Shown here: positions 61,121-64,000 of the stretch, piece by piece
Layout of the letters: each line of letters begins with the position of its first letter
How positions within the stretch are numbered: position 1 is the stretch's first letter
From: Porphyrobacter sp. ULC335
GTDB taxonomy: Bacteria; Pseudomonadota; Alphaproteobacteria; Sphingomonadales; Sphingomonadaceae
NCBI RefSeq assembly: GCF_025917005.1
Contig: NZ_CP078091.1
Span: 2,542,001 to 2,606,000 of the forward strand
Direction: 5' to 3'
DNA length: 64,000 bases
Notes under the pieces: model-generated
Seen by the model: only the letters and a program-made list of their open reading frames with translations
Database searches by the model: none
Told to the model about the DNA's origin: nothing
Program-made: the position numbers and the translations under genes

Positions 61121-62641
61121 TCACGCAATCGTCCCGATCGAGACGACCTCGATCGCGAGCAGGATCACAAACATGGCGCCGAGGCCCGCACAGGCCCCTG
61201 CGAACTGCTTGAGGCGGCGTTTTTCAGCCATGCGGGCCGCGTCGGAGACGGTGAGCGAAATCGAACCGATCACGGGCAGGTCAAAGGCACGCTCAAGCTT
61301 CTGCGGCGTGGCAAAGCTCGATTTGAGCTGGCTGAGCGCATAGGCGGTCGCCACCCCGGCGCCGAGGCCGACGATCAGCACGCCCAGCAGCAGCAGCGGG
61401 CGGTTGGGCGCGGCGGGCTTCTGCGGAACGCCCGGTTGCTGGATGATGTCGAAACGGAACTGGCTGGCCTTGTCCTCGACCTTGCCGCGCGTGCGCAGCG
61501 CCTCGCGGTCCTGAAGCAGCTTTTCGTAATTCTGGCGCAGCACGTCATAATCGCGGCTGATGCGGTTGGCTTCGGCGGCCACGGTCGGCTCGCTCGCCTG
61601 ACTGGCCATCAGCGCGGCAAAATTGCTCTGGAGCGCGGCGCGGCGGGCCTGCAGGGCTTCCACCGAAGCCTGACGCTCGCTCTTGATCGCGATAAGCGAG
61701 GAATAGGCCGGATTGGGCGCGCCGCCCGCATCCTCGCCCGCACCGGCGGCCTGCTTGGTCAGCAGCGCGACCTGACGGGTGGTCGACACCACATCGGGGT
61801 GGCTGTCGGTCAACCCGCGAGCTCGCAGTTCGGCCAGCTGGTTCTGGGCCTGAAGCAGCGCGGCGCGCGGGCCGGTCGCTTGCGGGCCGCCAGCGATGGT
61901 GCGCGGCGTGCTCGCCACCTGACCCGAGATCGCCGCCAGCGCGCTTTGCGCCGCAGCCAGATCGGCATCCACATCGCGCAATTCGGTGCGCGATTGCTGG
62001 ACCTTGCTCGACAGGCTTTCGGAGCCGCCGACAAGATCGGGATACTGCGCTTCGAACACAAGGCGGCGCTGTTCGGCCTGCTCAAGCTCAAGCTTGCGCT
62101 CGTCCAGCTGGCGGTCGAGATCGCCGATCGCGGTGCTGATCCCGGCGCGGTTGCCGATCACGTGCTCCTCGCGCAGGATGTCGAGCAGCTTCTGCACAAC
62201 ATCGCGGGCCAGTACGGCGTTCTCGGCATCACCAAGGTCGCTGCGGCCAATTCCGGCAGTGATCTCGAACAGGTTGTCCTGCTCGCTGGTGACCTTCACC
62301 GTCTTTTCCAGCTCGCCAATCGCGGCATCAAGCGCACCGCGCTCGGTGATGCCTTCGCCCAGACGGGTGGAGGTGATGACCTTTTCGAGGTTCTTGGCGC
62401 TCGACAGGGTCTGGCGCACGCGCATGATCTCTTCCTTGCCGTCACCGGCAATGCCGAGCTGCTTGGAGAGCACGTCCTGCACGTCGACATAGACGCGGGC
62501 CTTGGATTCGTAGGTGTTGGGGATCATGCTGACCACCAGCCACCCCAGCACGCACACGCCCCATGCGGTCGCAATCGCGATCCAGCGGCGGTGCCACACC
62601 GACCAGAGCGCTGCGCGCAGTTCGTCGAAGATCTCGCTCAT
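61121..62641 (-). CDS. XrtA-associated chain-length determinant (Wzz-like)
   Basis: A 506-aa polysaccharide co-polymerase. It has an N-terminal membrane helix (about 20-40, WIAIATAWGVCVLGWLVVSM), a periplasmic Wzz domain, long coiled coils (LDERKLELEQAEQRRLVFEA) and a C-terminal helix (GACAGLGAMFVILLAIEVVS). The PAAPNRPLLLLGVLIVGLGA segment near residue 410 is a second hydrophobic stretch. It sets EPS length together with the autokinase. Confidence 0.92.
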   Translation of the reverse strand: MSEIFDELRAALWSVWHRRWIAIATAWGVCVLGWLVVSMIPNTYESKARVYVDVQDVLSKQLGIAGDGKEEIMRVRQTLSSAKNLEKVITSTRLGEGITERGALDAAIGELEKTVKVTSEQDNLFEITAGIGRSDLGDAENAVLARDVVQKLLDILREEHVIGNRAGISTAIGDLDRQLDERKLELEQAEQRRLVFEAQYPDLVGGSESLSSKVQQSRTELRDVDADLAAAQSALAAISGQVASTPRTIAGGPQATGPRAALLQAQNQLAELRARGLTDSHPDVVSTTRQVALLTKQAAGAGEDAGGAPNPAYSSLIAIKSERQASVEALQARRAALQSNFAALMASQASEPTVAAEANRISRDYDVLRQNYEKLLQDREALRTRGKVEDKASQFRFDIIQQPGVPQKPAAPNRPLLLLGVLIVGLGAGVATAYALSQLKSSFATPQKLERAFDLPVIGSISLTVSDAARMAEKRRLKQFAGACAGLGAMFVILLAIEVVSIGTIA

Positions 62642-62656
62642 TCCCCGCGCAGCCCC

Positions 62657-63298
62657 TTAGAACCGGCTCTCGGGAATGATGATCGTGTCGCCGGGCTTCA
62701 GCATCACATTGGCGCTGGAATCGCCCTTGCGGATCAGGTCCGCCAGACGCAGCCGGTATTCGACCTGCGTGCCGTTTTCATGGTTCAGCCGGATCAGCTT
62801 GGCGCGGTTGCCCGCGGCAAATTCGTTGAGCCCGCCCACCGCGATCATTGCATCAAGCGCGGTCATGTTGGCGCGGTAGGGCAGCGAGGACGGCTGCGGG
62901 GTCGCACCGATGATGCGCACCTGCTGGGTGAAGTTACCCTCGGGCGTGTTGACGATCACCGAGACGATCGGCTGCTCGATATACTTCGCGAGTTCGCCCG
63001 CGATGTATTCCTGAAGCTGGGTCGCGGTTTTGCCGACCGCCGGAATGTCCTGCACCAGCGGGATCGTCAGCCGGCCATCGGGGCGCACGCGGACCTTGTC
63101 AGCGGAGAGTTCGGGATTGCGCCAGACGTGGATGGTGATCTCGTCAAGCGGGCCGATGGTGTATTCCTCGGACGGGACGACGCTGCCGTCTCCGTAGCTT
63201 GCCGAAGGAAGCTCCGTGCCTGCGGCCGCGCAGCCCCCCAGCAAGGCCACGGAAAGTCCGAGAACCGCGAGGCGCTTCAGAGGCAGGGGGTACGACAT
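62657..63298 (-). CDS. XrtA-associated polysaccharide export lipoprotein (OPX type)
   Basis: A 213-aa outer-membrane export protein with a lipoprotein signal (LGLSVALLGGCAAAG, lipobox LGGC). It has a Poly_export domain (EYTIGPLDEITIHVWRNPEL, RVRPDGRLTIPLVQDIPAVG) and SLBB-type repeats to the end (VMLKPGDTIIIPESRF). It would form the outer-membrane exit with the beta-barrel-type protein. It is the first gene after the 195-bp space of the locus. Confidence 0.93.
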   Translation of the reverse strand: MSYPLPLKRLAVLGLSVALLGGCAAAGTELPSASYGDGSVVPSEEYTIGPLDEITIHVWRNPELSADKVRVRPDGRLTIPLVQDIPAVGKTATQLQEYIAGELAKYIEQPIVSVIVNTPEGNFTQQVRIIGATPQPSSLPYRANMTALDAMIAVGGLNEFAAGNRAKLIRLNHENGTQVEYRLRLADLIRKGDSSANVMLKPGDTIIIPESRF

Positions 63299-63493
63299 TG
63301 ATTTGGATCCTTGGCCATTTTGGGGCGCCCCGTATTCGCGCAGGAGCGACCTGCGACACGAAGCACCCGGATATCGGGGTTCTTGTCGCCGGAAATGGTG
63401 AACATATTGTTAGTTATACAGCCGCAAATCGGCCCCTATCCCGGATCGGGACAGCGCATTGGCAGGGGTTAACGGCCCCCCGCCGGGAGTGCC
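63299..63493. other. 195-bp space upstream of the EPS export gene
   Basis: No gene is visible. It separates the PLP decarboxylase stop from the export lipoprotein start, so it probably holds the promoter of the ten-gene EPS unit. Two short inverted motifs are visible, CCCGGATATCGGG near 63367-63379 and CCCGGATCGGG near 63440-63450. They could be operator half-sites or chance. No firm promoter boxes were identified. Confidence 0.4.
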
Positions 63494-64000
63494 TCAGACC
63501 AGCATTTCAGCCGCCGGGCCATGGCCAAGGAAGGCGCTGGGAGAAGCGGTCGCTCCGTAAGCTCCGGCGCAGAACACCGCGACCAGATCGCCAACATCGG
63601 CACGGGGCATGGCGGCGTTGTCGGCAAGCCGGTCAAGCGGGGTGCACAGACAGCCGACGATGTTCACTTCCTCTGTCGCCTCCGCGCCGTAACGCGTTGC
63701 GATTGCAGAAGGATAGTTGCGGCGCACCACGGTGCCGAAGTTGCCGGAGGCGGCCAATTGGTGATGCAGGCCCCCGTCGGTCACGAGGTAGGTCACCCCG
63801 TGGCTGACCTTGCGGTCGATGATGCGCGTCAGGTAAACGCCCGCCTCGCCGACCAGATAGCGGCCCATCTCCATGCACAGCTCGGTCTCAGCAAGCACCG
63901 GCGGGAGCCGTTCGAGCCGCTCTGCCAGCGCCGCGCCCACCTTGCCGAGATCGACCGGAACATCGCCCGGGAAATAGGGGATACCCAGCCCCCCGCCCAT
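63494..64000 (-). CDS. PLP-dependent decarboxylase, exosortase A-associated, 3' part
   Basis: The last 168 or so residues of an alanine-racemase-fold (Orn/DAP/Arg decarboxylase 2) enzyme; the start is beyond the right edge. The DxGGGLGIP motif is cut just at the edge (GGGLGIPYFPG). EVNIVGCLCTPLDRLADN and the C-terminal VAVFCAGAYGATASPSAFLG, which supplies PLP- and substrate-binding residues, are clear. Place and sequence fit the TIGR03099 family that accompanies XrtA loci. The substrate is unknown. Confidence 0.88.
   Translation of the reverse strand: MGGGLGIPYFPGDVPVDLGKVGAALAERLERLPPVLAETELCMEMGRYLVGEAGVYLTRIIDRKVSHGVTYLVTDGGLHHQLAASGNFGTVVRRNYPSAIATRYGAEATEEVNIVGCLCTPLDRLADNAAMPRADVGDLVAVFCAGAYGATASPSAFLGHGPAAEMLV

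Noticed and set aside
60632..63301. 889-aa open frame on the plus strand across the EPS genes
   Set aside because: Three well-supported minus-strand genes with catalytic motifs occupy this span; the plus frame is open only because of GC-biased third positions.
1..64000. tRNA, rRNA, CRISPR, IS or prophage genes
   Set aside because: I looked for these on both strands while reading and found no sequence pattern that supports any of them; a covariance-model search was not possible here.

Overview
The window is GC-rich (visibly about 65%) and almost fully coding. Gene content points to an alphaproteobacterium of the Sphingomonadales, most likely an Erythrobacter- or Porphyrobacter-like member of the Erythrobacteraceae. 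Supporting signs are a 14-subunit nuo operon with birA, coaX and rnj downstream, an RNase E with an acidic and RG-rich insert in its S1 domain, an exosortase A (XrtA) exopolysaccharide locus, and DUF1467 and DUF2336-like proteins. The taxonomic call is inference from protein families, not from a database search. I saw no tRNA, rRNA, CRISPR array, transposase, integrase or prophage gene.

Layout. 1-4.5 kb: 5' part of comEC (minus, runs off the left edge), divergent from gltX and gltA; the end of gltA is followed by a second copy of its own last 58 bp, with a perfect palindrome between the copies. 4.5-11.2 kb: a minus-strand group made of a histidine-kinase-like protein without the H-box histidine, a DUF2336-like protein, a membrane protein with a nucleotidyltransferase-like N-terminus, and an Hpt-like protein without its histidine, divergent from a large membrane-anchored coiled-coil protein. 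30.8-11.2 kb (minus): one long unit, nuoA-B-C-D-x-E-x-x-F-x-G-H-x-I-J-K-L-M-N-birA-coaX-rnj-DUF1467, where x marks five small accessory genes placed between the Complex I genes, mostly joined by 4-nt stop/start overlaps. Three of the five have clearly lower GC than their neighbours. 30.9-36 kb: aldehyde dehydrogenase, thiolase, an exported SH3 protein, a 2-hydroxyacid dehydrogenase, an alpha/beta hydrolase and a nitronate-monooxygenase-type flavoprotein. 37.5-43.6 kb (minus): amiC, PBP1A, exported peroxiredoxin, prfB and a lipoprotein methyltransferase, divergent from rne. 44-51 kb: rne (frameshifted near its 3' end by a 20-bp tandem duplication), a 53-aa gene with its own terminator, a methyltransferase, an SDR enzyme, sdhB, a PaaI-like thioesterase and zapE.

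51.1-64 kb (minus): an XrtA/PEP-CTERM-type exopolysaccharide locus. In transcription order it holds a PLP-dependent decarboxylase (cut by the right edge), then an outer-membrane polysaccharide export lipoprotein, chain-length determinant, tyrosine autokinase, outer-membrane beta-barrel-type protein, AAA ATPase, polysaccharide deacetylase, FemAB-like protein, glycosyltransferase, exosortase A and an asparagine-synthase-type amidotransferase. Together these would make, modify and export a surface polysaccharide and process PEP-CTERM proteins. No PEP-CTERM substrate and no EpsI domain were seen in the window.

Points most worth checking are the rne frameshift, the gltA tail duplication with its palindrome, the accessory genes inside the nuo operon (above all the roughly 40% GC gene between nuoF and nuoG), and the two phosphorelay-like proteins that both lack their phospho-accepting histidine.
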